Source of the DNA: Anas platyrhynchos
Lineage: Eukaryota; Chordata; Aves; Anseriformes; Anatidae
DNA length: 64,000 nucleotides
Direction: 5' to 3'
Assembly: GCF_047663525.1 (NCBI RefSeq)
Contig: NC_092590.1
Span: 15,366,001 to 15,430,000 of the forward strand
The notes below the pieces were generated by a model. That model saw nothing but the letters and a program-made list of their open reading frames with translations, was not told the DNA's origin and made no database searches. The stretch's first letter is position 1; the number at the start of each line of letters is the position of its first letter. Positions 63,973 through 64,000 of the stretch are shown piece by piece. The position numbers and the translations under genes were made by a program.

Positions 63973-64000
63973 AGAGGATTGAGAGAGAAAGGATAAACAG

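Larger units (their letters stand above)
54516..64000. other. Intergenic region upstream of IGFBP7
   Basis: AT-rich sequence with no conserved coding exon or RNA gene that I can recognise on either strand. It holds CR1 pieces (about 56800 and 60702), simple repeats (about 55973, 62329 and 63949), and otherwise unique sequence. The stretch at about 61180-61400 is free of repeats and could be a conserved element, but nothing in it identifies a function. Confidence 0.6.

Overview
The window reads as vertebrate nuclear DNA from a bird. It has intron-rich genes with GT-AG junctions, CpG-rich promoters, and many copies of the CR1 retrotransposon, the dominant avian repeat. Some CR1 copies keep the repeated 8-base 3' tail, and others keep readable reverse-transcriptase C-terminal protein. 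The species cannot be fixed from the sequence alone. Four conserved genes can be read exon by exon, in the order REST > < NOA1 | POLR2B > < IGFBP7, which to my knowledge is also the order on human 4q12.

Layout. 1-3336 is a REST intron; the window opens inside the gene. 3337-8124 carries the REST zinc-finger-5 exon and the large last exon, followed by a 3' UTR of about 3.7 kb ending near 11.8 kb. About 11.8-15.8 kb is non-coding apart from repeats. NOA1 lies on the minus strand (coding 16380-22928, 7 exons, 622 aa). A 202-bp CpG-rich gap separates its start codon from that of POLR2B, which runs on the plus strand (23131-37782, 25 exons, 1174 aa, every splice phase consistent). IGFBP7 lies on the minus strand (38110-53612, 5 exons, 280 aa) with an 11.5-kb first intron. 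The remaining 10 kb upstream of IGFBP7 is intergenic, with CR1 pieces and simple repeats.

Function. The four proteins are not one pathway. REST is the neuronal-gene repressor, NOA1 a mitochondrial circularly permuted GTPase, POLR2B the second-largest RNA polymerase II subunit, and IGFBP7 a secreted matrix and growth-factor-binding protein. The alternating gene orientation creates one divergent promoter (NOA1/POLR2B) and two tail-to-tail ends. At POLR2B/IGFBP7 the opposing poly(A) signals lie within 37 bases.

Best finding. The REST intron between zinc finger 5 and the last exon holds a short exon at 6069-6117. It splices in frame after zinc finger 5, encodes [11 protein letters not shown], and then stops. 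This closely matches the tail of the mammalian neural isoform REST4 and has TGC motifs just upstream of its acceptor, as expected for an SRRM4-controlled exon. Other points worth a second look are an expanded palindromic CT/AG-AT tract in a POLR2B intron, an out-of-frame upstream ORF over the IGFBP7 start, a head-to-head CR1 pair, and two intronic hairpins. I see no operon, CRISPR array, defence system or wholly unknown multi-gene system here.
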